This document shows positions 36,050 through 49,320 of a stretch of DNA of 64,000 nt, one piece after another; the stretch's first letter is position 1, and the number at the start of each line of letters is the position of its first letter. The notes under the pieces are model-generated. The model had not been told where the DNA came from. It made no database searches and saw only the letters and a program-made list of their open reading frames with translations. Origin of the DNA: Begonia masoniana (taxonomy: Eukaryota; Streptophyta; Magnoliopsida; Cucurbitales; Begoniaceae). The DNA lies in assembly GCA_022432975.1 (NCBI GenBank), contig CM039509.1, forward strand, positions 15,013,790-15,077,789. Direction: 5' to 3'. A program made the position numbers and the translations under genes.

Positions 36050-36086
36050 ATTTGGAATTTGGAATTTGGAATTTGGAATTTGAATG
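36050..36086. repeat. ATTTGGA tandem repeat
   Basis: About five copies of a 7-base unit (atttgga) immediately outside the right end of the inverted repeat. Confidence 0.85.
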
Positions 36087-36237
36087 ATATGTTGATTCGT
36101 TCAACGTTTCCTATCACCATCCAACTTGGTTCGCACTCACTTTTTTGTAGCATTAATTTTGACCTTTCATGATCTTTGAATTTTTTTTATTGGGATCTAT
36201 TTAACTTGAAATTAATTTTTTAATAAAATTAGCATTG

Positions 36238-37250
36238 AAATTAGTAAATAAAATTCAAATCAATTGCCTCGATTTTGCTCGGTTTAGTTCCAACTCACTT
36301 TTAGTTTGAGATTTGTTTTGATTTGGGTTTGTTTAAGTTGGATTACACTTTGGTTAGACAACTTTTATTGGTTTGATTTTTTTTCTTTGAAATTTTTTAA
36401 TTTAAAATAAAAATAAAATCATTAATGAAACCGCTAGGAGTAAGGGATTCTTTAAAACTTTCTTCTAAAATTTCAATCCCTTGTTCAACCGATTTGTGGT
36501 CCAATTTTTCTTTTTTTTTTTCCCATTACTTCAATCAATTCAAGCAATTGGTCATCATTGGTCATTCTCAGGATAACATATCAATTCAAGCAATTGGTCA
36601 TATTCCTCCTCACTTAGAAATTCTTCACTAACCTCATCTCCCTCTGATACCTCTTCCTCTAGTATTTCTTTTAGGCTATGAGGTTCTTCTACAAACTTGA
36701 CATCCTTATTTTTACTAAAAAAAAATTTACTAAGGATTTTGTTCTAGGGTTAGTAAATAAACTTCAAACCAATTGTCTCGATTTTGCTCGATTTAGTTCC
36801 AGCTCACTTTTAGTTTGAGATTTGTTTTGATTTGTGTTTGTTTTAGTTGGATTACACTTTGTTTAGACAACTTTTATCGGTTTGATTTTTTTTCTTTGAA
36901 ATTTTTTAATTTAAAATAAAAACAAAATCATTGATGAAACCGCTAGGAGTAGGGGATTCTTTAAAACTTTCTTCTAAAATTTCAACCCCATGTTCAACCG
37001 ATTTGTGGTTCAATTTTTTTTTTTTTTTCCATTACTTTAATCAAGTCAAGCAATGGGTCATCCTCGGGATTACATATCTCTTTCTCGAGAGGCTCATATT
37101 CTTCCTCACTTAGGAATTATTCACAAACCTCGTCTCCCTCTGATACCTCTTCCTCTAGTATTTATTTTAGACTATGAGGTTCTTCTAAAAACTTGACATC
37201 CTTATTTTCACTATAAATATTTTTACTAAGAATTTGTTCTAGGGTTAATG
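36238..37250. repeat. Tandem direct duplication of about 505 bp
   Basis: 36238-36747 and 36748-37250 are about 90 percent alike by eye. Both run from 'tagtaaataaa' and 'ttttgctcg' through 'gaaaccgctaggagta' and 'ctgatacctcttcctctag' to 'tttgttctagggtta'. Minus-strand reading of the right copy gives EEYEPLEKEICNPEDDPLL, typical of gypsy Gag-Pol hinge DNA. Confidence 0.85.
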
Positions 37251-37254
37251 AGGA

Positions 37255-37620
37255 TTTGTTTTAGGGAAGGTGGCGGTTCACTATGGTTAAATGATCTTGA
37301 AAAATCTCTAGAGGTATGCATTGACTTGTAGTATTTAGAGGCAAAGTCTTTTTCCAATAGTCTCTTCATTAACCTCTAAGTGCGAATTTTGCCTTTCGTC
37401 CTCACATTTATCTTAATTTATTCCCACCACAAACTTGCATCTTCAGCGAGAATCAAAGAGGTTAGTTTGATTCTCCTTTTATACGAAAACTCATAATACT
37501 CAAACAATTCTTCTACCTCATCCAATCAATTATAAAAATCTCTTAAACGTCCACTAAACGTAGGCAAGGAAAAATCACAAGGCTTCTCATAACTGGTTCT
37601 ACTTCTTCTCATCCTCATTA
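37255..37620 (-). pseudogene. Gypsy gag remnant
   Basis: On the minus strand from 37590 the broken frame gives KPCDFSLPTFSGRL, FEYYEFSYKRRIKLTSLILA, EDASLWWE and LLEKDFASKYYKS. This is the Gag pattern 'F.Y......V.L....L.G.A..WW' of Ty3/gypsy elements. It contains several stops. The duplicated block 36238-37250 is the downstream part of the same decayed element. Confidence 0.6.
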
Positions 37621-37890
37621 CTAAATATTAAGAACAATTAATTAATTTAAAAATTTTCATTTCTTAGAGTTTAGACCTTGAAAGGTGTTAACATTACTAA
37701 ATATTAAGAACAATAAATTAATTTAAAAGTTTTCCTTTCTTAAAATTTAGACCTTAAAAGGTGTTTAATTTTAAGTCTTAGGAAAAAATGAAGAAAAATT
37801 TGAATTTGAATTTTTTTTTTTTTAAATTAAAGTTAAGCACAATTCCAAATGTTGTTGATTAGATCTTTAACAAAATAAGTTTCTACGTAC

Positions 37891-38047
37891 GAGTTTGTTT
37901 GGTTACATGCTATTCTGGTGATAAACAGTATTTTAAAAATAACAGCAGCTAGTTTAACAGCTATGGAAATACACCGTAGTTAACAAAAAGGTAAGTGCTG
38001 TTGTAATCTTTTACCCACGGAGCACTACCGCCAAACAAATCCAGCAT
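37891..38047. mobile_element. Possible small hAT-type MITE
   Basis: About 157 bp with ends TTTGTTTGGTTACATGCT and AGCACTACCGCCAAACAAA, a 9-base perfect inverted repeat that extends imperfectly. No target duplication was seen, so this is tentative. Confidence 0.3.
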
Positions 38048-39929
38048 GGCGTTTCTGCATATTGGTAACCACGTAGCTACAGAATTTCCAGCAAATAATA
38101 TAATGATAACAGTAGTTTAAATTAGTACTGGTAGAAGAGAAGCCGTTGGCTTTTAATTTTCAAAACTACATTCATTAAATTTCAATACACTTTGCATGCA
38201 TGCTGAGGTTCTACGTTAGACTCTTGAAACAATTCACTACTAAAGGTTCAATTATGAGTATTCAAATTAACAGCCAATCAATAACAATGAAAACGTGCTG
38301 TAGTTGAAAAAAATGACAGATTCAAATATTATGTGCTGTAAAATTTGTTACCCATGAACTGACTCTGTATACCCTTAAGCCGACAATAATCAGGATAATA
38401 AAGTCACCCAAGTATTCTGCAGAACGCCAACGTAACCAGTACCAACGGAGCATGACTTCCGTACAGTACCAGCTCTGAAATTAAAAAAAAAATAGAATCT
38501 GCAGAACAGAATCCACGTAGAACACCCAACGTACACCAGCAGCGCACTACCCCTGCAAACCCACTACGAAACAACCTAATGAAACGATTAATAACCACAA
38601 AAATACCAGCTAACCAGTACGAAAACAGCTTGCCGAATTCGCACAAGACAGTAAGTAGCCAATACCCGAACGAAAACCAACAACGCCTAACCCTGATGAA
38701 AAATGCTTTAACAACCAGAATGTTAAACAAAAAAACATAATAATCAACTGAGTATTTGAACGAAAAATGAGTTAGCAGCAAAACGAAAACAACCAGCTTA
38801 GTAACGACCCAAAGCGATTTAGCAACGAAACAGATTATCAGACTGGTAAGAATACTAAGCAGCACAAATAACAGGATATCAATTTTGCATTAAACAGCAG
38901 TATTCAAAACGAGGGTCCTGTTTTATATTTTCACTCGGCATGTTATAAGATGCTGTAAAAACTGATTGTCAACCAGGTAATAACTAGCAAATTCACAGTT
39001 ATCATATCAGCAAAAATATTATAAAGCAAACTTTCACAAATTTAGATTTTACCCAATTCTTTTTAGACAACTTATCAAACATCTTTCAATCTCTTTAATA
39101 ATTCAAAAACAAACCCTCTGCCGATTCTGTTTACCACTCAAACAATCAGGTATTCACTTCTTGCTGCAAGAAGATATTAAGAGAACCTAATAGCCAATAA
39201 AAAAAAAAAAAACAGATTATGCAGAACCCGACAACCAAACAACAGCAGGCCAAAGAAAATTATCAGATAAATGATTAGAAACCCACTGACGATGCTCAAA
39301 ACAGAATCGACCAAGCTTAAGTGGATAGTTAGATGATAGTGTCTGTAGCTTAAAGAACCAGATAAGATAAACTAACTTGCTGCAAATGATAAACACCGAA
39401 AAGGAAAACAACAAATAAAAAAACAAAAAGAGAAGGGCCCAATCCAACTCGGCCAAGCTCATGGTCGAGCCCATTATCCAACACATTTGTTCCTTTTGTA
39501 GGTACTCATAATAGGGGCCAAGTGGATAAAAGGCCCAACGACAAGGGCATGGAAAGAGGCTTCCCACTTGATGCATGGGAGCGAATGCATTGTCAAGCCC
39601 ACCAAGAGTATGAAACTTACCCAAGTCCCGGTCAAAGGCCCAAGGCCCAATCAAACGATCTCTCCAAGTTAGAGGATAAAGCTACCTATCTGCCACCCCG
39701 AGCTAAGCTCAAGGTGATATGCCCTAAGGCCCAATCACAAAGGCCCGTTCCAAGAAATTCATAGTTAAGGTGTTAAATTGAAATATATAGAGGCAAAAGA
39801 GATTAAATATTTTATGACATATTTTTTCTTGATTGTATTTTTTATTTAAAATTCTTTTAACAATTACTATCTAAAATCTTTAAAATATGGACAATTTATT
39901 TTTTTTTCTTTATATTAGCGACGATGATG
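38048..39929. other. Unassigned DNA with a segment repeated elsewhere in the window
   Basis: 39276-39418 (from 'attagaaacccactgac' to 'gataaacaccgaaaa') recurs at 50255-50388. 39431-39471 ('gagaagggcccaatccaac' onward) recurs at 56857-56895. A GGCCCA-rich stretch (39480-39760) is noncoding in all frames that I can support. Confidence 0.5.
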
Positions 39930-40612
39930 AATTCTGATTCAAGTAGATCGGTTGATTTAGACGACTGATCAAACTTGAGATGCCGAAATGGATTGGTATT
40001 CGGTCGACACGCCTGCATATGGTGATCTACAAGCATTCGATCAGTTGGATGCAAATAAAGAAATAGAAGTGTATTCGACCTCCAAAATTTTAGACGATGA
40101 GCTTCGAATATTGGTCGGCTCAAATGACGAGGAGGTGGAAAATAGTACATAAGAGAACAAATCTCAATGTGATTTTTTTTTGTAGAAAATATAGTTCTTT
40201 AAAAAAAATTAAAGAAGAAATAGTCGAATATTCTTTGAAAAATGATTATAGTACAAAATTCACCAAAAGTGAAAAAACGAGACTGACGGCTGAGTGTGAA
40301 AATGAATATGGGTGGCGGCTGCATGCTTCGAAGATACAAGACAAGCTTACGTTTCAAATAAAGACGTTGATCGATTCTCACACTTGTTCAAGGAAAATTG
40401 AGAATCGACACACTTCAGCAAAATAAGTGGCGAATGAGTATATGAATAGATTTAAAAGTCACCCTACATGGGACATCTCTTCTATTACCGAGACAGTGAT
40501 GAAGGATTTTACTGTCGATATTTCACACAGCCTTGTCATAAGAGCAAGAAGCGTAGCTCGTACCCTTAACGAAAAAAAGTGTGACAAACAGTACAGGCAA
40601 CTGTGGTCATAA
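39930..40612 (+). pseudogene. MULE transposase N-terminal fragment
   Basis: Broken frames give EEIVEYSLKNDYSTKFTKSE, RLTAECENEYGWRLHAS, FQIKTLIDSHTCSRKIENRH and YMNRFKSHPTWDISSI. This is the MuDR DNA-binding region (Pfam MuDR, PF03108) and lines up with RLTAKCEGVDCQWHLHAS, HNCVRVLDNRHAAAKW and SDRFKSQPDWPIHDI of the MULE gene at 42637-44949. The catalytic domain is absent. No terminal repeats were found around it. Confidence 0.75.
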
Positions 40613-41842
40613 ACAGCCGAAAGATTTCGATCAAATCTAGGTAGTACAGTAAAAATTGATGGTAACCCAGTGGGTCATAATTCATTGGGAAAATTGAGAA
40701 ACAATAAAACTTTTTTTGGGGCATTGTCTTTGTAATAATTGCAACTGGTTCTTGTTATTTTAGGAGGCCTTGAGTACAAATTTACAAGTTCCTTTTAGCT
40801 TTAATTGTTTTTTTGAATAAAATATTGAAATTATTCCCTTCTATTTCTCCATTTGATGGAGTTTCCTCATACCTTTTGTGCCTGCCCTATTTTCGTCTTT
40901 CCTGATTCATAGAGGAAAATGGAAAATGGGAAAGTCTTAGAAATCAGTAACAATGCTTCCTGTGCTAAGATTGTCATGATTTCACACAACTTTGAAGAAT
41001 TGGGCAATCAGCAGGTGATCTAAATTATAGTTGGAAACTGAAGAATTGACCGTAAATGTTGCATATCTCCAAACATAATGATTGGCGTTATGCCATGTTC
41101 AACTATATGAACAACTTAAAACCCTATCGATTTTAAATTTAATTAATTGAAAATAAAATTAAAGGCAAATGCTTATTAGAGGGTTGTAGGGCCATTCATT
41201 TTATCTTGAATATCCTTTGTAGGACAACGCAGTCGACCCATTTGTCCATTTAGATTGAAGGGATATAAGCATCAATTTATTTGTTCATTATTGAGCTCTG
41301 CTCGTTCAATTATTATTCTTGGACAATAATTGAGCTTCAAAACAGTTTCTCAAAACCTATAGCAGTGTGACTCGATCCATTCAGAAAAAAAAAAAGGAGA
41401 GAGAAATAAAGAATGAAAAAATAATGGTACCGTCTTCTTCACCGGCGCTATTATCTATACCTCAACAGAACACAACTCTTCCTGAAATGACAATACAGAC
41501 ACACACACACACACACAAAGAAAGAAGAATCTTTAAATTTAGTAAATGCTCGGAAATAAACAAGCAGACAATGGGAGAATTGCAGGAAGCGGAGCTCACC
41601 CTGAGCCTGAGGTGAAGCTTTGGAGAGGCGAAGCGGAGGTAAAGACGATGAGTTCGTATAAACGTAGGGTTTATGCCGCTGCATCTTCGGGTTGGATCGA
41701 AAGAAGCGGCTTCGTGGACCCAAATATTCAGGCCCATCATGAACACTAACTAATTATTTAAAACTTATTATAATGTTCGAGTAAACTAAGCATACATTTA
41801 AAGTTTAATCTTAATTTAACAAACATATTATGAAAAAAAAAA
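40613..41842. other. Unassigned DNA left of the MULE
   Basis: AT-rich, with an (AC)n microsatellite at about 41499-41517. A few short frames (41367-41749) have no family signature. No gene can be supported. Confidence 0.45.
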
Positions 41843-42156
41843 GAGAAATTACCAATTATGGGCACGAAGTATGCGTGTTCTTCGTTTCAAACCACAAAGT
41901 AAATTTTTTAACAAGTTAAACCATAAACTTTCAAAAATGTGACAAATCCGACCACGCTGGAAGGACGGACGTGGATTGCGTACGTCCTGACGTAATATTG
42001 GCCGCCAACCGGATGAACAGACTAAAATAGCGTCCGTCCGCCTTTTTCGTTCAATAAGAAGCTGCCACGTAGTCCGTTCAGACTCTATATTTCACCGTCC
42101 GTCCGGTCTAACTTACGAATGTACCAGACGGACGGTAAAATATAGCATCCGTCCGG
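41843..42156 (+). repeat. MULE left terminal inverted repeat
   Basis: Starts GAGAAATTACCAATTATGGG. It matches the reverse complement of 49846-50168 over its whole length (for example 'ccggtctaacttacgaatgt'). It contains several CCGTCCG / CGGACGG motifs. A CCGTCCG-rich stretch also continues inside at 42418-42470. Confidence 0.9.
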
Positions 42157-42636
42157 ACAATCGTTTGGAAACCAGTCAAAAAGCAAAATTTGGACTTTTC
42201 ACCAGAGACAAAAACGGCGACAGAAGGTGACGAAATTGGACTTTTCTCTCGACTTTTTTAAACTTTCGTACATTTACAACCAAAAAGCGTTTCTGGTAAT
42301 TGCTTTATCAATTCTGATTCATTAACTTCAAGTTTTAACATAAATAACGCGATAATCTCGAGCCCTAATTTGAAATTGGGAAGAAGGCAGCAAATCGGAC
42401 TGATGCAATATACAAAGTCCGTCCGATTAGCTAACTAGACGGACGCTCAAAAGTGCGTTCGTCCGGCCGAAGGCTAAATAAGCTAAAAAATAAATTTTTT
42501 TTTTCTTTTTCAATTTTTCTGGTCATTTATTGGTGTATGTGAAATTATCTTATTGTCAAAACTATTTTGTATTCAATTCATAGGATATTGTTTAACTTGA
42601 ATAACATTTTGATTTTTGTACAGATAATTGTCGTAA

Positions 42637-44949
42637 ATGGCTGAGAGATTGGATGATGTAAATGAGTCTACGCACTCATATATGGAGGAGGACGCTCCCA
42701 TATACGGTGATATTCAACCATTTGATCACTTAGAGGGTAATGGAGAAATACAAGTGTGTTCAATTTCGCAAACTTTAGACGATGAGCTACGAGAACCATT
42801 CAATTCTGAGGATGACGGGGTGTAAAGCAGACAAACAAGAGCTACAGATTCTGGTGATTTTGCTTTGAGTAGACAATATATATATTTGCAGGCCATTATA
42901 AATGAAATACGAGACTATTCTTTGAAAAAAAAGATATGATATCAAGATCGTTAAAAGTGGGATGAACAGACTGACGGCAAAATGTGAAGGAGTAGATTGT
43001 CAATGGCATCTGCATGCTTCGACCATGCAAAATGAGGCGACCTTCCAAATAAAGTCATACTGTAACGATCACAATTGTGTAAGGGTATTGGATAATCGAC
43101 ACGCTGCGGCAAAGTGGTTGGCAACAACTTATTCAGATAGGTTCAAAAGTCAACCTGACTGGCCCATTCATGATATTATCGAGACAGCGAGGCAGGATCA
43201 TAAAGTTAACATTAAGCCAAGCCTTGCGAGAAGAGAAAGAACCCAAGCAAAAGAAGTTAATTACGGGAGAAACGAAGAACAACTGAAGATACTTGTTCTT
43301 ATGAAGCTGAAATATTAAGATCAAATCCAGGTAGCATAATGGTAATAGATGGTGACCTGGTGGTTGAGGATAGAAAGGAGAAGATGATATTTAAAAGAAT
43401 GTACATGTGTATGGCTGCTTATAAAGCAGGTTTGTTAGATATGGGCAGACCTCTTATATGTTTAGATGGATGTCATCTGAAGGGAGCCTGCCCCGGCCAA
43501 TTACTCACGGCCGTGAGTATTGATGGCAACAATGGCATATATCTAATTGCTGTTGCCAACGTGGAGTCAGAAACCCAAGTCTCTTGGACGTAGTTTTTGG
43601 AGATATTGCGAAACGACTTATGCATTGATGAAGGCCGAGGATGGACATTTGTGTCGGATCGACAGAAGGTATATATTGTTATTACTATTATTATTTGGAT
43701 CGGCAGAAGTTATTGTTTTAATCTGAACATGTTTTTCTTTAAAATTGCAGAGATTGTTGAATGTTGTAGACGAGATATTTGGTTTAGCCGAACACCATTT
43801 CTGCCAAAGGCATATGTATGCAAATTACAAAGGACAATTTCGGGGCCTAGCGTATAAAGATGTGATGTGGAATGCAGCAAGGGCAACCACAAGGGAATAT
43901 TTTGAGATAGCAATGAAGAAAGTCTATGAGCTCAATAAGGATGCCCATGCATGGTTTCGACGAACACCACCTAGATTTTGGGCCAGTCATGCATTTTCGA
44001 CAATTCCCAAGTGTGACTTAGGCTTGAATAATTTATGCGAGTCGTTCAATTCAGTTCTTTTTCCGGCCTGGAACATGTCGATTTTGATGATGTTTGAGAT
44101 GATTCGAAAGACTATGATGACACGCATTGTCAAAAAACACGAGGAGATGCTCAAGGTAGATGATGTTCTGTGTCCTAAGATTAGGAATAAGTTAGAGAGG
44201 CTGAAAGAGCCAACTTACAATTGGAGTGCTGAGTTAGCAGAAAATGCATTGTTTCAGGTTTGTTCAACTTGTTCATACTGATATATCCTTCTTAGTTTGT
44301 TCTACTTGTTTATACTGAATTTGTTTATACACTGTTTCAGGTTAGCAACGGCAACGAACAATATGTCGTTGACCTTAATGCAGGCGAGTGCGCATGTTGG
44401 GGGTGGGAGATTTCTGGAATCCCTTGTGTTCACGCTGTTGCATGCATTAATTTGATGAGAAAGTCGATGGAAGATTATGTTCATATATATTATCATAGGA
44501 ACACATATTTGGATATGTATTCACAGTTCATTCGTCCCATTAATGGGCAACAAATGTGGCCAGAACCAGAGAATAGAACCCCAATCATTCCGGGTCAGAG
44601 AAGGCCCCAACCTGGTAGGCCAAAGAAGAGAAGAATTCGCGATGTCGATGAGCCTTCTACCGCTTCGCGTGATCCACGTGTTCTGACTTCTAAGAAGAAG
44701 TCTACGATGTTGTGTCATAAATGTGGACGTCAGGGGCATAACAGTCGCACATGTTCTGAGAGGGGATCCACTTCACGAGCTTCTGCTTCACGTGACACAT
44801 TTATGGGTTTCCGAACAGCTGGCGGAACGCAGGTACATTTTCACTATTATTCTTATAAACAAAATTTTGCTATTATGTTCTAATATAACTCTCAATACGT
44901 GCAGAAATATACTACAGGCAATCAGGAATGCAGCCATGAAAGAGAATGA
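42637..44949 (+). pseudogene. MULE transposase (mudrA-like), broken
   Basis: Would cut and insert the element. Acidic N-terminus (MAERLDDVNESTHSYMEEDA), MuDR DNA-binding region (RLTAKCEGVDCQWHLHAS to FKSQPDWPIHDI), MULE catalytic domain (PLICLDGCHLKGACPG with the first Asp; TFVSDRQK with the second; EHHFCQRHMYANYKGQFRG), a SWIM zinc finger (CACWGWEISGIPCVHAVAC) and a C-terminal CCHC knuckle (CHKCGRQGHNSRTC) after a basic GRPKKRRIRD. Introns are 43669-43750, 44258-44340 and 44833-44904; the last exon ends TGA at 44949. Breaks: an A-run frameshift near 42935, a frameshift near 43290-43318, and TAG at 43591-43593 where Trp is expected (SWT*FLE). Confidence 0.85.
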
Positions 44950-46720
44950 TGGAAGACGATGACATAAAGATGGTGGAAAGCGGATCATCTTTATTTTATG
45001 CATATTTGATGTATCTTATATTTTATACAACAAATTGTATTTTATAATTCAAGTGAGAAAAAAATTAGAAATTTGGGCAGAGTTTCCTTTGTTTTTAGAC
45101 TCCCCCACAGCTAGTATCATCCTGCATATTTGAATATCCAAACAGTTCCAGTATTAATTGCATCCAACAAAAATAAATGTAACTAATGTACATCAAATTA
45201 ATGAATCTAACTAATGTACATCAACAAATGCATCAAAATAAATCCTTGTGCATTGCCCTCTATCATCCCCTCTCTGCACGTAATAAAAGAAAGTCAGATT
45301 ATAATGGGTTGAAATGTAACTAATAATGAGAAAAATGGGTTCAAATATACCTAAGTTTTGGCAGCGTCGTCATCTCCAGCCCCCGGTAGCACACCCTTGT
45401 CATCTCCACCTCCACACTCGGGCAGGACTACCTCATCATCGGCATCATCACCTCTCCTAAAATCGTCGGGATCAAAGGCATGGACCTCCAGCCAATCATT
45501 GACGATCTGTCTCGTCTCTCTCTGGTACTCCATCATACCTACGAGGTACTCCATAATCTCTACTCGACCAGACGCCACCTCTGCTCGAAAAGCCTGCACC
45601 TCCGCTCGAACAAACTCTATTTGCGCCCTAATAGAATCCATATCCATGGGAGGCACGATATGAGGGGTGGGTTGCCCTCGACGAGGTTGTTGCAGTACAG
45701 GAGGGGGCCGAACATCATCCCCCTCCGTCCACCTTCCGTCCACTTCCTGCAGGCCCATCCGAACCAAATGCAGCCTGGCGAATGCATCCACGGGCCGCTG
45801 TGATATAGTCTGTGCCCCTCGCGGTAACTGAATCTGAAAATGCTCTATAATCTTCTGAATCAAGACAGTGTACGCGAGGTTCTTGTTGCGTGTGCGTGAG
45901 ATCTCACTCATGTGACTCACAATCACAAAGCCGGGGCCGAAGAGGTTACCGCTATATAATTTCTCCATGACATAGAGACACATGTAGCTAACATGATCTA
46001 TATGTCCAACGCGCGGTAGAAGGGTGTGTGCTAGAAGGTTGTAGATGATGCAAGCTTTCACATTCATATCTTTTGCTCCTGGTTTCACCAAATCCATAAT
46101 ATCAGCGTTCTGATGAATCTGTCTAATGAACGCTGTTCCCTCCGCTATTGTGAGCACGAGACATTTTTTTCCGGGAATGGTAGTACTTTTCTGCCTCTTC
46201 TGAGTGAAAGCCAAGCACCTGATTCACAAGCTGTGCCGTCACTTCATACTCTTCACCCATTATATAGGTCTTTATAACTCCCGACCTCCTAGAAAATCTC
46301 ATGTTCGCATAGAATAGGCGAACAATTTTTTCACAGCTGACTCCCCGAATAGTGTAGAGTCTTTGTAGTCTGATTCTGTCGAACATTTCCTTTATCTCTA
46401 AGGACTCCCACCCTGAAAATTTTTAATAACAAATGAATGAGAATAGTTCAACGAAATATTGTAGAAACAATTTGTAAGAATAATTGACTTAACCCTTAAA
46501 GTCCACCATATTCGTCAACGACACCTTTCGGTGTACTGTATCCAGCTGATATTGCTCTCGACAATGCTGATTGCGAAAGTCGTTCGATTGTGAGGCCGAT
46601 GAAGCTAGCTGTGAGGAGCTAGAAGGTGGTTGTGAGGCCCTTGGATGTGCCTATAGAGCCCGTAGACGTGGCTCTGAGGCCCGTGAAACTGACTGTGGGG
46701 CCGGTGGATGTGGCTGTGAG

Positions 46721-49320
46721 TGTCACGTCCCTAACACTGTACCCAATTTTTCGTACTATATTTTTTTTATCCCTATACTTATAACTTTAAATGACTCTAG
46801 GCGGAATTTAAACTGAAATCAAAATTGAAATCTACGTTTTAAAACAGTTAAAACAAAACCTCAAACCAATTAAAATAACAAAACAATTAAAATAAAACTT
46901 AAAACGTTTAATTAAAACAATTGAAAATAAAACAAAACAGCAGGCGGGGCAAAAGAGGAAGATCGCCACAAAATGAAGGGGGCGATCGATCGCCCAAAAC
47001 CAGCGATCGATCGCCCCATGGCGATCACACACTGGCGAGTGATCGCCAGTCAGATCGCCCCTGGGCGATCGTCCCTGCCCAGCGATCGCCATTGCCTGGC
47101 GATCGCTCGGCATGCGCTCTGGAATTTCATCCAGAGCGCAACCGAATGAGGGGCCAACGATCACCCCCCTGACGATCGTTCGACATCCCCTCTGCCTCCC
47201 CTTTCTTTTCTTTCTTCTTTCCTTTCCTTACTTCGTCTTCCCTCCTTTCTTTTTCTTCCTACGTACACATGCATTTAACACATCAAAAATCACAATAACA
47301 TTAACCTCTACTTATTCATAATTCCATCTATTTCGCATTTCACCAATCACTCTAAAAACAAACGTCTCTAAACACATTTAAATCATAACCCAATTTTATA
47401 AAAACAATTTGCGTGGATACATTTAAAACCTAAACAAATCTACCTGTTTTTGAAATCACCCAAACAGTTATCAAATCAGTTTCCAAAACATTTCAAAACA
47501 TCAAAACTTAAACCTATCCGGATCCAAACAACCTAAAATGTATCTAGCTATACAATAAATCTGTTTAATCCACAATTAACCCAAAACGTCCCGATACCCT
47601 CAAAACACGTACATATTTTCCCACGGGTCAGGCCAAGCATTGATTGCGCAACACACCACCGCAAGCCATCCACCGTCAACTGGATCACTCCTCAGGTGGA
47701 AGGATCTCATCCTCACCTGTTTCCTCGTAGTCACCTACACCATACAGACACCTATGAGATAAAAATCTCAGCAAGCTCTCATAAATGCAATGCATGCTGT
47801 GCGTATGAGTTCATAATTATGCATCATTTTCTTTACTTTACTTTACTCTATGGGTGTCACCGAGATCTCTTCCCACTAACCGGAGAGAGCACATCCAGCG
47901 GTCGGACTACTCTTTCCAACTAGAGGGAGGGGGTACACGCTTACAACACGTACAGCCGTACCTGAGCTCCATCTCGCGTGACCTGTAACTATATGAGTAC
48001 GTGTTAGATGTGGTATTGTGACAGACCCGTAAGTCGATCTACACAATAAATCAATAGCCCCTCTCCAGGCCACATCGCCATTTTCTTTAAAACATAGTGC
48101 GAAATTTCATTTTCATGCTTTATAAAACCCGTGATGCGTGAGCAGTTCAATATGACATAAAGTAAACATACATGATTTGTACCATCGAGACAATAAAGCA
48201 ATTAAAAGCATAACCTATACAGAACTAATCCTAACTACCGAACCAAAACAAATTTAAGCCTATACATCTCCGAAACTCCTCGAGACGACTTCGACGTACG
48301 GTGTAGGCCAATCGGCCAGAGAAGATCACGAGAACTTACCTCGTGTCCAAAGCAGCTCAAGCTCCATCCACGAGCGTTGTTCACCTAAGCAATTCACAAC
48401 GTTTATAGTTAAAACGAGTTTAAACTTCTAAACGTCCAAATTTAACCAAAACCTTAACTAAGGAATTTTCTTAAAATCTTAATCTAACTAATCAAAGTAT
48501 TTAAACAACGATTAACGCTTGATAGTTTAATATTACAATTAACGAGTTTTCTTAAAAACCCGAAAATTCCCCAATTTTAACATTTCTCACAAATCACTCT
48601 AACTTCGTCCAATAACGTTCAATACGTCTTATACATTCGTAATCTACAATAATCTATCGATTTCGAACCCTAAATCTCGATTTTTAACAAAACCTAAACG
48701 AAACCCTAATTGTTTAAACTCTGTAAAAATCAAAATAAATGCTCTAAGATCGTAGATTCATACCTAGAGCGTTGATTGGAGGAGAAAACGTGAAGAAAAC
48801 GAAACGAACGGAGTACGAATCAGAGGTCGGAATGGATTGCGTGAGGGAGAAGAGAGAAATCGCACTCTTTGGCGATCGTGAAGAGCAGGGAGAAATGGAG
48901 AAGAAGAAAGAAGTTTGTTATTTAATTTAAAATTGACTTGGCAAATTACCGCTTTGCCCTCCCTTTGTTTTCTATTTGTTTCGTCCTTTATTTCTTTAAT
49001 TAACCGACGATTCGGTTTCTCCAAACTCTCCAATTTCACCAATAACTTCAACTTATTACTAGGGCTCCATTAAAACTTTCCGTTCGCAAATCGGACCTCG
49101 TTTACTATTTTTACCAAAATGTCCTTTATATTACGTTGAACGTAAATTCTCGAAATATAGCATTATTATTCCGAAAAATCCCATAAAATCCTTAAAATTC
49201 CTATTACTCGTTAGGATTGTAATGACACTTTCTTTTCGTAAAATGAGCTTGATTTGACATATTTACAAAAATGTCATCACATAATATAATATAAATATTC
49301 CGTACAAGCCGGGTATTACA
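46721..49320 (-). mobile_element. Solo LTR of element-B type inside the MULE
   Basis: 2600 bp, plus-strand ends TGTCACGTCCC and CCGGGTATTACA, flanked by GTGAG at 46716-46720 and 49321-49325. It is closely related to the LTR of element B (58191-60701): shared 'ctgtacccaattt', 'cggactactctttcc', 'gaggtgtaggccaatcggcc'-like and 'gagaagatcacgagaactta' segments. It contains a CGATCG cluster at 46980-47110. Confidence 0.92.
46975..47180. repeat. GGCGATCG / CGATCGCC cluster
   Basis: About ten GCGATCG-type motifs in 130 bp (for example GGGGCGATCGATCGCCC and CCAGCGATCGATCGCCCC), many self-complementary. The same block in the element B LTR (58420-58575) has different spacing but the same GGCGAT / ATCGCC theme. 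Confidence 0.85.

Noticed and set aside
38404..38865. 153-codon minus-strand frame rich in hydrophobic residues
   Set aside because: No recognised motif, no plausible neighbours, and A-rich plus-strand DNA gives F/L/V-rich minus frames by chance.
41367..41749. Possible small gene left of the MULE
   Set aside because: Frames on both strands overlap an (AC)n tract and carry no recognised motif or splice structure.
45358..45803. Plus-strand frames rich in Ser/Pro/Arg
   Set aside because: Antisense shadows of the second MULE gene.
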